Below are positions 8,891-18,272 of a DNA stretch of 58,501 bases, piece after piece. The notes beneath the pieces are model-generated. The model searched no databases and was not told where the DNA came from. It saw only the letters and a list, made by a program, of their open reading frames with translations. Positions within the stretch are counted from its first letter, which is position 1. Each line of letters begins with the position of its first letter. The position numbers and the translations under genes are program-made. The stretch is from Candidatus Poribacteria bacterium (GTDB lineage: Bacteria > Poribacteria > WGA-4E > WGA-3G). The stretch lies in the NCBI GenBank assembly GCA_022822085.1, contig JAJECK010000147.1:1-58501 (forward strand). Direction: 5' to 3'.

Positions 8891-9760
8891 TCAATCCTCA
8901 GCTGGAGCGTCCATAGCACATCGGAAACCGATTATCAGTGATCCTGGATTACCACCGAACCGGTTTGCACATCGTGTGAAATCTAAATTTTCTGCCCACC
9001 CACCACCTTTAAGTACATGTCCATCACCTGTTTCTGGACCTTTAGGGTTAACATTTGGTGCGTAATCATAGTAGTCAGGATCATACCAGTCGGAAACCCA
9101 TTCCCATAGGTTCCCAGCCATATCATAAACACCATAGGGACTTACGCCTTGTGGGAACTGCCCGATAGGTGCGGTCAACTCATAACCGTCAATTAACCCC
9201 GTACCATCATTTCCGCTGAGTTTTGTAGCATCCCATTCATTACCCCAGGGCCAAATGCGTCCATCAGTTCCGCGTGCGGCTTTTTCCCATTCAGCCTCAG
9301 TTGGTAATCTTTTGCCTGCCCAATGAGCGTAAGCCACAGCATCTTCCCATTCTAATACCACCGCTGGCAAATTATCAGCATTATGAGGTGGGTAATCTAA
9401 ATATTTTTCAGGTATGTACCCGGTCTTGGTAAGGAACTGTTTGAATTGCTTATTGGTGACCTCAAATTGGTCAATGTAGAATGCATCTAAATATACTGTG
9501 CGTTGAGGCCGTTCATTGTCAAATCGGGAGATATCTCTGAGGGGAAAAATTTCTGTATATAGTTCTATGTCAGCATCACTGGTACCCATTAAAAAATCAC
9601 CAGTTGGCACAAAAACCATTACGGCTCCATCTTTTTGTGTCGTAATGGTTTTGATAGGTGTAGGTTTAACGGTTTTTGAATCCATTCCCTCACCACATGC
9701 CAAGGCAAGCAGCAAGGGGATGGAAAGTATAACAATGAAACAAAATTGCTTATGTTTCAT
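8891..9760 (-). CDS. FGE-sulfatase (SUMF1) domain lipoprotein, probably non-catalytic
   Basis: The N-terminus is a lipoprotein signal with lipobox LALAC (Cys 22). Residues about 45-285 form a formylglycine-generating-enzyme-like domain: MVFVPTGDFLMGT, LDAFYIDQFEVTNKQF, RLPTEAEWEKAARG, GNLWEWVSDWYDP and the closing GFRCAMDA. Genuine FGE carries two catalytic Cys in the GGS-x2-C ... C stretch; here that stretch reads GGGWAENLDFTRCANRF and the pair is absent. It therefore probably binds a ligand rather than oxidising sulfatase Cys. It starts five bases after the upstream tagged protein ends, so it is in the same operon. Confidence 0.88.
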   Translation of the reverse strand: MKHKQFCFIVILSIPLLLALACGEGMDSKTVKPTPIKTITTQKDGAVMVFVPTGDFLMGTSDADIELYTEIFPLRDISRFDNERPQRTVYLDAFYIDQFEVTNKQFKQFLTKTGYIPEKYLDYPPHNADNLPAVVLEWEDAVAYAHWAGKRLPTEAEWEKAARGTDGRIWPWGNEWDATKLSGNDGTGLIDGYELTAPIGQFPQGVSPYGVYDMAGNLWEWVSDWYDPDYYDYAPNVNPKGPETGDGHVLKGGGWAENLDFTRCANRFGGNPGSLIIGFRCAMDAPAED

Positions 9761-9765
9761 TAGCC

Positions 9766-10572
9766 TTATCTAACTGTTTTCAAGTTGCCCCATGTTGTAG
9801 ATAATTTACCTTCTGGTTCAACAGAGGTAGCATTTGCCATGAGCCAGATGATGATTTCAGCGGCGACTGCACCTTTCGGTTCATTGCCGTTAGCTGTTTG
9901 TATGACCGGGATTAATCTACCAAGTTCTCCATCTCGCACAATTATTGGATCGGCCCGTGTGCCAGCCTCATTTTGTGCGAGGGACACCTCTACCTCCCAA
10001 TCACCATCAAGTTGATCAATATGAAATGGACGATCAGATTGTATCTCTGGCAAGCTGGGAGCAATTTCTTTTCCTTTATCGGTAACTATCATGGGTGTGT
10101 TGTCATCCCACATGACGATACCGGGTATATCCATCATATTTTGGAGTCCACCCTCCGCATTACGATTACCGAGTCCCCAAAACATATAATCGGCGTGGTT
10201 GAGGATAGCATCACCGTCTGTGGTTTCTATGTACATCTCAGCAACGGAACCATCGGGTTGCGCGTTCCCTTGTGGATAAAGCGTTGGCGGTATATCACCA
10301 TATAACACACAGATATCCAATCCATCGTCTCCAGTGGCATTTTCCATCCAGGTTGCCAATGCGTCCATATCACCATCACTTGTAAGCAAAGTATTTTTTA
10401 TACCTGCCGCATCGAGCATTTCAACACAAATATTTGCTTGTTCGTCTGCGGGGGCTTTATCAATCCACTGTGTAGTTCCGGTGTAGATAACCACTTCACC
10501 TGCAGCGAATACTTGTGAACTGGATAGTGTTAATAAAGTAATTAGCGTTGCAAAAATAACGACATTTCTCAT
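9766..10572 (-). CDS. Secreted protein of unknown family with C-terminal WGxLK tag (copy B)
   Basis: The start is ATG 10572, with AAGGAG eight bases upstream; a longer frame to 10632 would overlap the upstream gene. A clear signal peptide (MRNVVIFATLITLLTLSSSQVFA) precedes 245 residues I cannot assign. It is a tandem paralog of the gene at 10577-11404: both share YTxTTQWID near the mature N-terminus, GDIPPxxYPQGNAxPDGS, FWGxGNRNAEGGLQNMMDIP and SDRPFHIDQL/TDRPFHVDQL. It ends KLSTTWGNLKTVR, the motif also found on five other exported proteins here. An alpha/beta flavodoxin- or ThuA-like fold is conceivable (VLYGDIPP after a central strand) but unproven. Confidence 0.85.
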   Translation of the reverse strand: MRNVVIFATLITLLTLSSSQVFAAGEVVIYTGTTQWIDKAPADEQANICVEMLDAAGIKNTLLTSDGDMDALATWMENATGDDGLDICVLYGDIPPTLYPQGNAQPDGSVAEMYIETTDGDAILNHADYMFWGLGNRNAEGGLQNMMDIPGIVMWDDNTPMIVTDKGKEIAPSLPEIQSDRPFHIDQLDGDWEVEVSLAQNEAGTRADPIIVRDGELGRLIPVIQTANGNEPKGAVAAEIIIWLMANATSVEPEGKLSTTWGNLKTVR

Positions 10573-10576
10573 TAAT

Positions 10577-11404
10577 TTATCTCCTTGTTTTAATGTCTCC
10601 CCATAGTATGGGAAGTTTCTTTGCGGGATCAACCGCTTGAGCGTCTACTGCTTCCAAATAGTAATTCAGAATAATTTCGGCGATCACTTCACCTTTTGGA
10701 TCATCTTGATTGGCAGTCTGATACGCTTGGATGAGCCGAGCGTCTGTTTTTGTATTGCGAACGATGCAGGGATCACAACGTGTAGCTCCTTCTGCTTCGC
10801 CGGTATTCGTTGCGAAAGCAATTTCCAGTTCCCAGTCGTTTGCTAATTGGTCAACGTGGAAAGGCCGATCAGTCTGATATTCTTTAAGCGTTGGTGTAAG
10901 GTCTTTCCCTTCAGGTGTAACTTTCATAGGTGTGTCGTCATCCCATTGCAAGATTCCAGGAATATCCATCATATTCTGGAGTCCACCTTCCGCATTACGA
11001 TTACCTTTACCCCAGAAAAAATAATCAGCAGTATTAGCAAAAGTGTTTCCAGCATCAAGGTATTCCTCTGCAATAGAACCGTCGGGTTTTGCATTTCCCT
11101 GCGGGTAAATTTCAGGTGGGATATCACCGAATAGGACAATTATATGATGTCCCATTTTCTTAGTATGCTCTTTCGTCCAATTTTCTAATGCATCAGCGGG
11201 TTCATTAACGACCTTTCCGATACCGTTCTTACCCTTAATCATACCAATGAGTATATCAGCCTCTTCTTGTGCCGGCATCTGATCAATCCACTGTGTAGTC
11301 TCTGTATATACAAAGACATCTATTTGGGCATTGGCTTGATGTGCCAAGAAAAGAAAAATTGTGAAGCACAAAATGCCTGTAATAACAAATAACTTTCTCA
11401 TCAT
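10577..11404 (-). CDS. Secreted protein of unknown family with C-terminal WGxLK tag (copy A)
   Basis: A signal peptide (to about residue 26, HQANA) precedes the same unknown domain as the next gene, with conserved VLFGDIPPEIYPQGNAKPD, FFWGKGNRNAEGGLQN and WELEIAFA. It ends KLPILWGDIKTRR, a divergent form of the shared C-terminal tag. AGGAGG lies about 12 bases before the first of two ATGs. The stop is 4 bases from the start of copy B. It is the first gene of a run of five on the minus strand, so a promoter is expected between 11405 and about 11500. Confidence 0.84.
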   Translation of the reverse strand: MMRKLFVITGILCFTIFLFLAHQANAQIDVFVYTETTQWIDQMPAQEEADILIGMIKGKNGIGKVVNEPADALENWTKEHTKKMGHHIIVLFGDIPPEIYPQGNAKPDGSIAEEYLDAGNTFANTADYFFWGKGNRNAEGGLQNMMDIPGILQWDDDTPMKVTPEGKDLTPTLKEYQTDRPFHVDQLANDWELEIAFATNTGEAEGATRCDPCIVRNTKTDARLIQAYQTANQDDPKGEVIAEIILNYYLEAVDAQAVDPAKKLPILWGDIKTRR

Positions 11405-11935
11405 AAACTAATCTTTCCTCCTATTGAATTTTGAATATTATTTTATGAATGCTGTCGTATTGACAGTATACTGAATTAATTAAATTAACCAGTAAATCTT
11501 AACAGTAAATCCTACATTCCGCAGTTCTTTTTTCGTATTTTGACATTTATTGAGAAGCTATGGCCCCTTGTAGATATTGAATTCCTCAATTTTTTGTGAT
11601 CTGATTGAACCCTGGAAATTAATTCAATAGAAGTCAAAAAACAGGGTAATTTGGGCATCAAAATTGCCATAAACAGTGTATTCATGCCCTACGGAATATT
11701 GGTAAGTATACATAAATATACATATTAAGTCAATATAAAAATATATAAAATTTAAAATAATATGTTGTATATGTTTATCCTACACTCCGCAGTTATGGAT
11801 CTGGAAAATATACATTTTTGACTTCATTCCCTACAGCGTATCTCATAAATAGTAAACAATTGAAAATAAAACTTTTAAAAAATTATCATCTCTGTTAAAC
11901 TTTTGAAAAAATCTGAAAGCTATGAGATGATTTGA
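11405..11935. other. AT-rich gene-free tract with decayed repeat ends
   Basis: No convincing gene is seen. Two direct repeats, ATCCTACATTCCGCAGTT (11509-11526) and ATCCTACACTCCGCAGTT (11777-11794), differ at one base and may be ends of lost insertion elements. The string GCGTATCTCATAAA near 11837 recurs in inverted form near 23842. The promoter of the minus-strand operon starting at 11404 probably lies at the left edge. Confidence 0.5.
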
Positions 11936-12036
11936 ATGGAACTCAGCGATAAAGAATGGGAAATCATTGAACCGCTGTTACCTAAACTTCCATCAGGTAA
12001 ACAAGGCAGACCTTGGCGTGGTAATAGAGAAGTGTT
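11936..12036 (+). pseudogene. IS5-family transposase N-terminal remnant
   Basis: Translation from ATG 11936 gives MELSDKEWEIIEPLLPKLPS followed by GKQGRPWRGNREV, the standard start of IS5-type transposases (DUF4096 region). After about 34 codons it runs into an inverted-repeat element and stops at TAG. No catalytic DDE region follows, so it is a dead fragment. Confidence 0.85.
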
Positions 12037-12151
12037 ATACCATTTCTATTAGTTTTTCTCTCATTACCGGCTGTTTAGAAATGAAGCGTGGAACGGCACA
12101 ATCTGGAAGAATGTGGGACAATAAAGAGACATTTTCAATTAGAAATGGTAT
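12037..12151. mobile_element. MITE-like element, TIR ATACCATTTCTA
   Basis: The 115-base element has terminal inverted repeats ATACCATTTCTA (12037-12048) and TAGAAATGGTAT (12140-12151). It interrupts the transposase remnant. The same termini bound a second element at 13985-14131, and a solo end occurs near 55017. It is too short to encode a transposase. Confidence 0.75.
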
Positions 12152-12315
12152 TAGTAAAATCCTGGTTCAGACAAGATGGGCACCAAATCAACGGGACCAA
12201 TACCTTGGCCGAATACGCGAAATTAACGGGACCAATGCCTTTTGACATTCCTCAGGTATTCGACATGATTCCTTGTCTACTATTGATAAGATAGACTGTT
12301 GAAAAAGGGAGAAGA

Positions 12316-13299
12316 TTAACCGTCTGATTCTAAGGTTTCTGCGGTTAAGGATAGGAATAATTCTTCTAAACTCATTTCATCAGAACGTATCTCAAGCAGA
12401 TTCCAACCGTGATCAACGATTGTTTTCGCGACTTCTGCTCGGACATCATCTGCTGAAGTGTAATGAATATGGAAGGATATATTATTTTCAGTTTCTATAG
12501 GTGCTTGTTCCACTGCAATAATCTCTGGAATATTTCCGATAGTTTGCTTTATTGTATCTGGTTGCCCATTGGACACCGTAATCGTAAGAGATTTTTTTTG
12601 TGTATCACTGTCGTCTTTCATCGGAGTCAGGTTTGAAACTGCGCGTCCATTGGATAATTCAACATCACCTGTAATTTTACCTTTGCTAATAATCAACAGT
12701 CGTTCACAAGTCATGCTTGCTTCGGGGAGGATGTGTGTGCTGAAAAGAATGGTGCGTTCTTTACCCAATTCTTTGATCATATCCCGTATTTCTACGATTT
12801 GGCGTGGGTCTAAGCCGGATGTGGGTTCGTCGAGTATCAGGACTTCAGGGTCATGAACGAGTGCTTGTGCTAATCCGACTCGTTGTCGGAAACCGCGTGA
12901 GAGTTGCCCTATTATCTGATGTCGTCGTTCTGCCAAACCGCACGCTTCTATTGCAATATACAATCTTTCATTTATACTTTTACGCGGAACGTTTCGTATT
13001 TTCGCCATATAGGATAGATACTTGGTGACCGTCATCTCAGTGTAGAGTGGTATATTTTCGGGTAGATATCCAATACGTTTGCGTACCTCACGCGATTCTT
13101 TGAAAACGTCATATCCTCCCACTGAGACCTTACCTTTGCTTGCTGGCATAAAGCAGGTCAAGATCCGCATTGTCGTAGTTTTTCCTGCACCGTTAGGACC
13201 AAGAAATCCAACGATTTGTCCTTTGTCTACACTGAAGGATATATCTTTCAGTGCCTGAAATGGACCGTAGTTTTTTGAGAGATTTTGTACTTCAATCAT
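12316..13299 (-). CDS. ABC transporter ATP-binding protein (ABC-2/GldA type)
   Basis: This 327-residue ATPase would energise an ABC-2-type export permease at the inner membrane. Walker A GPNGAGKTTT (near residue 34), signature LSRGFRQRVGLAQ, Walker B VLILDEPTSGLDP and the switch His in STHILPEA are all intact. A C-terminal 100-residue extension (after about residue 220) is typical of GldA/NatA-like subunits. No permease gene adjoins it: downstream is IS debris and upstream an HNH protein, so its partner lies elsewhere or was lost. Confidence 0.93.
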   Translation of the reverse strand: MIEVQNLSKNYGPFQALKDISFSVDKGQIVGFLGPNGAGKTTTMRILTCFMPASKGKVSVGGYDVFKESREVRKRIGYLPENIPLYTEMTVTKYLSYMAKIRNVPRKSINERLYIAIEACGLAERRHQIIGQLSRGFRQRVGLAQALVHDPEVLILDEPTSGLDPRQIVEIRDMIKELGKERTILFSTHILPEASMTCERLLIISKGKITGDVELSNGRAVSNLTPMKDDSDTQKKSLTITVSNGQPDTIKQTIGNIPEIIAVEQAPIETENNISFHIHYTSADDVRAEVAKTIVDHGWNLLEIRSDEMSLEELFLSLTAETLESDG

Positions 13300-13441
13300 A
13301 TTTGGTTATCAGCAATCAGACGTCGGCTATAGTGGTAGATTTTAGAATTAAATATACATTCAACATTGATGAGATTAGGAAACCTCGTCTACCGTATACA
13401 CAAGAACATACTTAGTTTTTAAATACACCATTCCCTTCACA

Positions 13442-13951
13442 TTATCTCCTTTTTCTATAAGTTCTGACAAATTTCCTATATCTCTTATCATTTTTCATGA
13501 AACTATGGTCCCTCGGTGTTTTTTGTTCTGCGTGACATCCAACACAAAGTGCTTTCAAATGTTCGGGACTGTTATAACCTCTTCCAAATATGTGATGCGT
13601 ATCAAGGAATTGCTTATCCTTCTTCAAATTGAGATTACAGTTTTCACATGTCCAACCACGTTGCTTACGATACCAGTTTGAGAGTTCTGTCCAATATTCG
13701 TTATTCTGTGACAAGGTAGGTGGATCAGTTTTAGGAGTTTCTTTCTTTTTCGTAGTTTTATCTGTGATAAAGCGTTTTGCTAATTCGTCAAGTTGTTCAT
13801 CTAAATGCAAAGACTTCTCGGATTGCGATGTCTTACTTGAACTTTTCCCTGGTTTCCGTTTTTTTACAGGAGGGTTCACAAGGTGATTGGTAAGTTCACC
13901 TGCAAGTTTATTAACAAGTCCACCAAGGAGAATTTGTGCGATTTTCTTCAT
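13442..13951 (-). CDS. HNH endonuclease domain protein
   Basis: Of 169 residues, the first 85 are a lysine-rich, poorly conserved region with an N-terminal hydrophobic helix (IAQILLGGLVNKLAGEL). Residues 100-141 form an HNH zinc nuclease: CENC (102-105), DTHHIFGRG (117-125) and CVGCH (136-140). The partner and target are unknown. It is probably a single-gene unit; a 214-base gap with a MITE-like element lies upstream. It could be a mobile or defence-type nuclease. Confidence 0.83.
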   Translation of the reverse strand: MKKIAQILLGGLVNKLAGELTNHLVNPPVKKRKPGKSSSKTSQSEKSLHLDEQLDELAKRFITDKTTKKKETPKTDPPTLSQNNEYWTELSNWYRKQRGWTCENCNLNLKKDKQFLDTHHIFGRGYNSPEHLKALCVGCHAEQKTPRDHSFMKNDKRYRKFVRTYRKRR

Positions 13952-13984
13952 TCTCTTCTGAACACCTTTCCTTTGTAGTATGTA

Positions 13985-14131
13985 ATACCATTTCTAATTG
14001 ACAAATTGTCATAATATATTGTAGGGCGGGTTGAGGAACGAAACCCGACATGACGCTATAAGAAGTCGGGTTTCGCTACCGCTTCTACCCGACCTACGAA
14101 ATAATGTCATGCTATCATATAGAAATGGTAT
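13985..14131. mobile_element. MITE-like element carrying REP palindromes
   Basis: The terminal inverted repeats ATACCATTTCTA (13985-13996) and TAGAAATGGTAT (14120-14131) match those of the element at 12037. The interior holds two GGTCGGGT-family arms around 14021-14098 in inverted orientation. It thus looks like a REP palindrome nested in, or captured by, the MITE. Confidence 0.75.
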
Positions 14132-14165
14132 AAGATCGCTTATTGATTGGCTGAACGTGTATCCT

Positions 14166-15059
14166 TTAACTATTGACTCCTTCATTATGCCGTTGGATAG
14201 TCAATTCTTGATCTCTGGGACGTCCGAACAGATATAGGTTGTTGTCTGGATTAACTGCCTCAGATGCAGCGAGGACTTCTGGTAGGTCAACAGGAACGGA
14301 CTTTACCTCAACTCTGTCGGGGTAAACATAAACTTGCCGCCACATCATTGGGTAGCATATAATACCCGATGTGACGATACACAACAACCCTCGTTCTCTA
14401 AAGACGCGGTTAAGATGTAGGTGTCCACAAAAGAAACCTAAAATCTGATGTTCAAATGGTGCAACGACTTCAAGGATCTCTGCAGAATTTGCTATTCTTG
14501 AGCCAAGTCCTTGAAATTCTACATTTGGAAAAGGAAGTTGGTGTGTAAAAAAGATTATATCCTCTCCATAGTCCGCAGCTTTTTTCATCTCACGTTCCAC
14601 CCATGCGAGTTGATTCGTGCTGACATATCCATGGGTCATATCTTCAGGAACTTCCTGTGCATCCATCAAAATAAATCGGACATTTTCCTTGACGAAGCTC
14701 ACGGATCCCATTCCGTTAATACCGAATCGTTCTATATACATGTCTTTTGAACCGGTTTCAGGGTTCAGATCATGGTTGCCTGGGATGTAATAACACGGCA
14801 TATTTAGACGTTCACCAAGCGATTTTGCGATATTTAAGGCTACAACATATTCCTCAACAGACATATCAAAACTTTGCCCCCCGCAAACAATATCTCCACC
14901 ATGAACTACAAATGCGGGGTCAAAAGCATTGAGTTGTTCAATCAACTTTTCGTATAACGCGAAACTCTTTTCTTGCCGCTGCAAACCACCAGCAAAATTT
15001 TGCGGTGCATCCGGATAAAGATGTGTGTCTGTGATAAAAGCAAATTTGAAAGGTGTCAT
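14166..15059 (-). CDS. Calcineurin-like metallophosphoesterase
   Basis: This 297-residue cytoplasmic protein has the full two-metal motif set: FITDTHLYP (DxH, residues about 9-11), VVHGGDIVCGG (GD), YYIPGNHDLNP (GNHD), FFTHQLPFPN and FFCGHLHLNR (GHxH). The class covers cyclic-nucleotide and other phosphodiesterases; the substrate cannot be told. It follows a sulfatase by about 50 bases on the same strand and may be co-transcribed with it, with both acting on a shared breakdown product as a guess. Confidence 0.92.
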   Translation of the reverse strand: MTPFKFAFITDTHLYPDAPQNFAGGLQRQEKSFALYEKLIEQLNAFDPAFVVHGGDIVCGGQSFDMSVEEYVVALNIAKSLGERLNMPCYYIPGNHDLNPETGSKDMYIERFGINGMGSVSFVKENVRFILMDAQEVPEDMTHGYVSTNQLAWVEREMKKAADYGEDIIFFTHQLPFPNVEFQGLGSRIANSAEILEVVAPFEHQILGFFCGHLHLNRVFRERGLLCIVTSGIICYPMMWRQVYVYPDRVEVKSVPVDLPEVLAASEAVNPDNNLYLFGRPRDQELTIQRHNEGVNS

Positions 15060-15110
15060 TGATTAACTTCTTATTCAAAATTCGGATATTAACTGTCTTT
15101 CATAGTCCTA

Positions 15111-16457
15111 CTATTTGACATACCCAGTTGTGCCGTTGCGTTCTTCCTTATGCGCTTCCCAGTAGTCTTCAATACCTTGCCGCCACGTTTGTGCTGCTTC
15201 AGTCAACTCAGCAGTGATTTCAGGATGTTCGTCTTTTAGATTAGTTGTTTCACCCATATCAGTTTCAAGGTTAGCAAGGTGAACATCATCCTCTGGCGGT
15301 GCGCCTTCCACCAATTGACCGTTGAGTACTAATTTCCAATTGTCCCGTCGCATAGCAGTCTGTTTCCCCATTTCCCAAAAGATATCGGTATGAGGTGAAA
15401 ACCATCCATCACACACCACCCCTATTTGGCTTAATCCGTCAAGTTGATATTTTGATAAATCTCCATCAGCAGCGGATAGAAAAGTTGGGAAAACGTCCAT
15501 TGCCGCACCAACAAGATTGATGACATTTCCAGGTGGAATTTCTTGGGGCCAATGCATAATGCCTGGAGAACGAATTCCTCCTTCATATAAACTGAATTTA
15601 TGCCCTTTGAGTTTACCTGCGCTGCCACCGTAGTATGGGTCTTGTGTGCCATCCAACCAGTTTCTTGTTTCCCGCGATGGTCCGTTGTCACTCTGAAAAT
15701 ATGAGAAGGTATTTTCAGCGATTCCTTGGCGTTCCAATTCAGCAAAAATTGCACCGACACTATCGTCAACGGCACTTAGCATCGCAGCCATAATTTGTCT
15801 GTCCCAAGGAAGATTTGGGAATCTATCTACATATTCCTGCGGTGCATGCATCGGATAGTGGGGTGCATTGTACGGCACATATAGGAAAAATGGTTTGCCG
15901 AGGTCAATAGATTTTCGGATATATCTGATAGCGTATTCCGTAATCAACTCCGTAAAGTATTCGCCGTTTCGGTAGATTTCCTCACCGTTTTCCCATAGGT
16001 CATGTGTTTGGTCAAAGTCGGGTCGTCCCAATGCCCAATAAAAGATATGTGAATAGAAGTCAATGCATCCCGCCATAAATCCGAACCAATCATCAAATCC
16101 GTGATCTTCGGGTCTTGAACCTTCTGCGAGTCCTAAATGCCATTTCCCCGACATTGCGGTGTAATAGCCGAGTTCCTTGAGAGCAGTTGCAATCGTAGGC
16201 ACGGAAGGTGGCAATCCTGTAGCAGTGCGATGTCCGGCTAAAATTGATCGCACACCAGCATGGCACGGATACCGTCCTGTTAATAACGCAGCCCGTGAAG
16301 GTGAGCATACAGGTGAGTTGGAGTACCAATCAGTGAATCGGATACCTTCATCTGCCATTCTATCCAGATGCGGTGTTTTGAAATCTGTGGCACCCATACA
16401 GGAAAGGTCACCGTAACCTTGATCGTCGGTTAAGAAGATGATAAAATTGGGTTGCAT
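15111..16457 (-). CDS. Type I arylsulfatase family protein
   Basis: This 448-residue enzyme hydrolyses sulfate esters. The metal site NFIIFLTDDQGYGD begins at residue 4, and the formylglycine motif CSPSRAALLTG has its Cys at residue 51. The downstream GKWHLG and a central FFLYVPYNAPHYP segment are also family hallmarks. No signal peptide is visible, so it may act in the cytoplasm or an N-terminus is missing. It needs Cys-to-formylglycine conversion, yet the two FGE-like proteins in this window lack the catalytic Cys pair, so the activating enzyme must be elsewhere. It lies 36 bases downstream of the ComM gene. Confidence 0.95.
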   Translation of the reverse strand: MQPNFIIFLTDDQGYGDLSCMGATDFKTPHLDRMADEGIRFTDWYSNSPVCSPSRAALLTGRYPCHAGVRSILAGHRTATGLPPSVPTIATALKELGYYTAMSGKWHLGLAEGSRPEDHGFDDWFGFMAGCIDFYSHIFYWALGRPDFDQTHDLWENGEEIYRNGEYFTELITEYAIRYIRKSIDLGKPFFLYVPYNAPHYPMHAPQEYVDRFPNLPWDRQIMAAMLSAVDDSVGAIFAELERQGIAENTFSYFQSDNGPSRETRNWLDGTQDPYYGGSAGKLKGHKFSLYEGGIRSPGIMHWPQEIPPGNVINLVGAAMDVFPTFLSAADGDLSKYQLDGLSQIGVVCDGWFSPHTDIFWEMGKQTAMRRDNWKLVLNGQLVEGAPPEDDVHLANLETDMGETTNLKDEHPEITAELTEAAQTWRQGIEDYWEAHKEERNGTTGYVK

Positions 16458-16493
16458 TACTTCTCCTTATTCAGATATTGTTTAACTATAGAT

Positions 16494-18032
16494 TTATTTC
16501 TTCCAGAAACTTCTATCCAAGCTCCGATATTGTATTGCCTCAGAGACGTGTACCGGTTCAATACTCGAGCTATTATCAAGGTCGGCGATGGTACGGGATA
16601 CTTTCAAAATGCGGTCATAAGCTCGGGCACTCAATCCTAACTGATTGATGGCAACGCGAAGTAGGTCTTGTGCTTGCGATTCAATCGGACAATATTCTCT
16701 TATCTGTTTAGATTCCATATTTGCATTTGCATGTATCGTAGTGCCTTCAAAACGTTGATGTTGAATGCGGCGTGCAGCTTCAACACGTTCGCGCACTACA
16801 GTCGACTGTTCTCCAGTGACTTCTGCGGAAAGTTCGGCATACTTCACTGCGGGGACTTCAACTTGTATGTCAATTCTATCTAACAGCGGTCCAGAAATAC
16901 GAGAGACATACGTTTGAATCTGATTAGGAGAGCATTTACATTCTCTATTCGGGTCGCTGAAGAAACCGCACGGACAAGGATTCATCGCTGCCACCAACAT
17001 AAAATTCGCAGGATAGGTGAGTGATGCAGCAGCTCGCGATATTGTCACATTACCGTCTTCTAATGGTTGCCGCATGACTTCTAAGACGTTCCTGCGGAAT
17101 TCGGGGAGTTCGTCAAGGAACAAGACACCGTTATGGGAGAGGCTTACCTCTCCTGGACGTGGGACATTTCCACCGCCAATTAAACCAGCATCTGAAATCG
17201 TGTGATGCGGGGAGCGAAACGGACGGATGGTTACCAATGGCGTATCACTCGGTAAGATTCCGATGATGCTTTGTATCTTTGTTGTTTCCAGCGATTCCTC
17301 TATAGACAACTCTGGTAAGATAGACGGTATTCGTTTAGCAATCATCGTTTTACCGGAGCCTGGTGGTCCGATCATAATAAGATTGTGACTGCCAGCAGCA
17401 GCCACTTCAACTGCACGTTTTACATGTTCTTGTCCTTTAACATCAATTAAGTCAAGGTAGGATTCTGTGTCTGTTTTTTCTGCTGTAGTGTTTAGTGTGG
17501 GAGGGACTGGTGCGATATCTTGGGCAGCGTTCAGGAAGGTCACGGCTTCTGTAAGACTTTCCACGGGATAAACTTTTAGTCCTTCAACAATTGCTGCCTC
17601 TTTGGCATTTTCAGCAGGTAGGACAAGATTCTCCACTCCATTGTGTTTTGCTGCGATGGCGATAGGGAGTCCACCTTGTATAGTCCGAATGTTTCCATCC
17701 AGGGCAAGTTCCCCCAATATCATTGTGCTTTCAAGGCTGCTTAAATCTACCTGATTCGTGGCAGCCATCAAACCGATGGCAATGGGGAGATCGAAAGCGG
17801 AGCCGGTTTTACGGATATGTGCAGGTGCTAAGTTGGCGGTGATACGACTCGGTGGGAAGTAAAAGCCGGAGTTTTTTATGGCTGCTGTAACACGGTCACG
17901 ACTCTCTTTGATCGCACTATCCGGTAAACCGACTGTGTTGAATGCTGGGAGACCATCAGCGACATCGACCTCTACTTTCACGATATATGCATCGATTCCA
18001 AGGACTGCACTGCTTAGGACAGTTGCGAGCAT
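16494..18032 (-). CDS. comM: YifB/ComM family Mg-chelatase-like AAA+ ATPase
   Basis: The 512 residues match the family. The N-terminal Lon-like domain ([39 protein letters not shown]) precedes the AAA+ core with Walker [19 protein letters not shown] and Walker [19 protein letters not shown] and [17 protein letters not shown] are typical C-terminal signatures. ComM homologs are helicases that aid branch migration during integration of foreign DNA in naturally competent bacteria; whether that holds here is inference. Confidence 0.94.
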   Translation of the reverse strand: MLATVLSSAVLGIDAYIVKVEVDVADGLPAFNTVGLPDSAIKESRDRVTAAIKNSGFYFPPSRITANLAPAHIRKTGSAFDLPIAIGLMAATNQVDLSSLESTMILGELALDGNIRTIQGGLPIAIAAKHNGVENLVLPAENAKEAAIVEGLKVYPVESLTEAVTFLNAAQDIAPVPPTLNTTAEKTDTESYLDLIDVKGQEHVKRAVEVAAAGSHNLIMIGPPGSGKTMIAKRIPSILPELSIEESLETTKIQSIIGILPSDTPLVTIRPFRSPHHTISDAGLIGGGNVPRPGEVSLSHNGVLFLDELPEFRRNVLEVMRQPLEDGNVTISRAAASLTYPANFMLVAAMNPCPCGFFSDPNRECKCSPNQIQTYVSRISGPLLDRIDIQVEVPAVKYAELSAEVTGEQSTVVRERVEAARRIQHQRFEGTTIHANANMESKQIREYCPIESQAQDLLRVAINQLGLSARAYDRILKVSRTIADLDNSSSIEPVHVSEAIQYRSLDRSFWKK

Positions 18033-18068
18033 ACGATTTTTCCTTTTCTGTTTATTCTTTTACATTGT

Positions 18069-18200
18069 CAGGACTTACGCATTTTCTCTTAAAGTCCCCT
18101 TGATAATGGGGATTTAGGGGGTTAAAAAGACTAAAAACACTGAAATATCGCCCCATTTAACCCCCTACCCCCCTTATCAAGGGGGAATGCGTAAGTCCTG
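18069..18200. mobile_element. MITE-like element, TIR CAGGACTTACGCATT
   Basis: Perfect 15-base terminal inverted repeats CAGGACTTACGCATT (18069-18083) and AATGCGTAAGTCCTG (18186-18200) bound 132 bases whose subterminal parts (CCCCTTGATAA, TTATCAAGGGG) also pair. There is no ORF. A solo end occurs at 55037-55050. It lies just upstream of the comM start. Confidence 0.85.
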
Positions 18201-18272
18201 ATTGTATACTGTATTTCGGTTGGGTACATCTGTAACATGCAGAGCAGACATAATCTGCATTGTCAATTATGG

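Noticed and set aside
11967-12294. Two short plus-strand frames over the transposase remnant
   Set aside because: They run through the MITE-like element in frames that do not match the transposase and show no domain.
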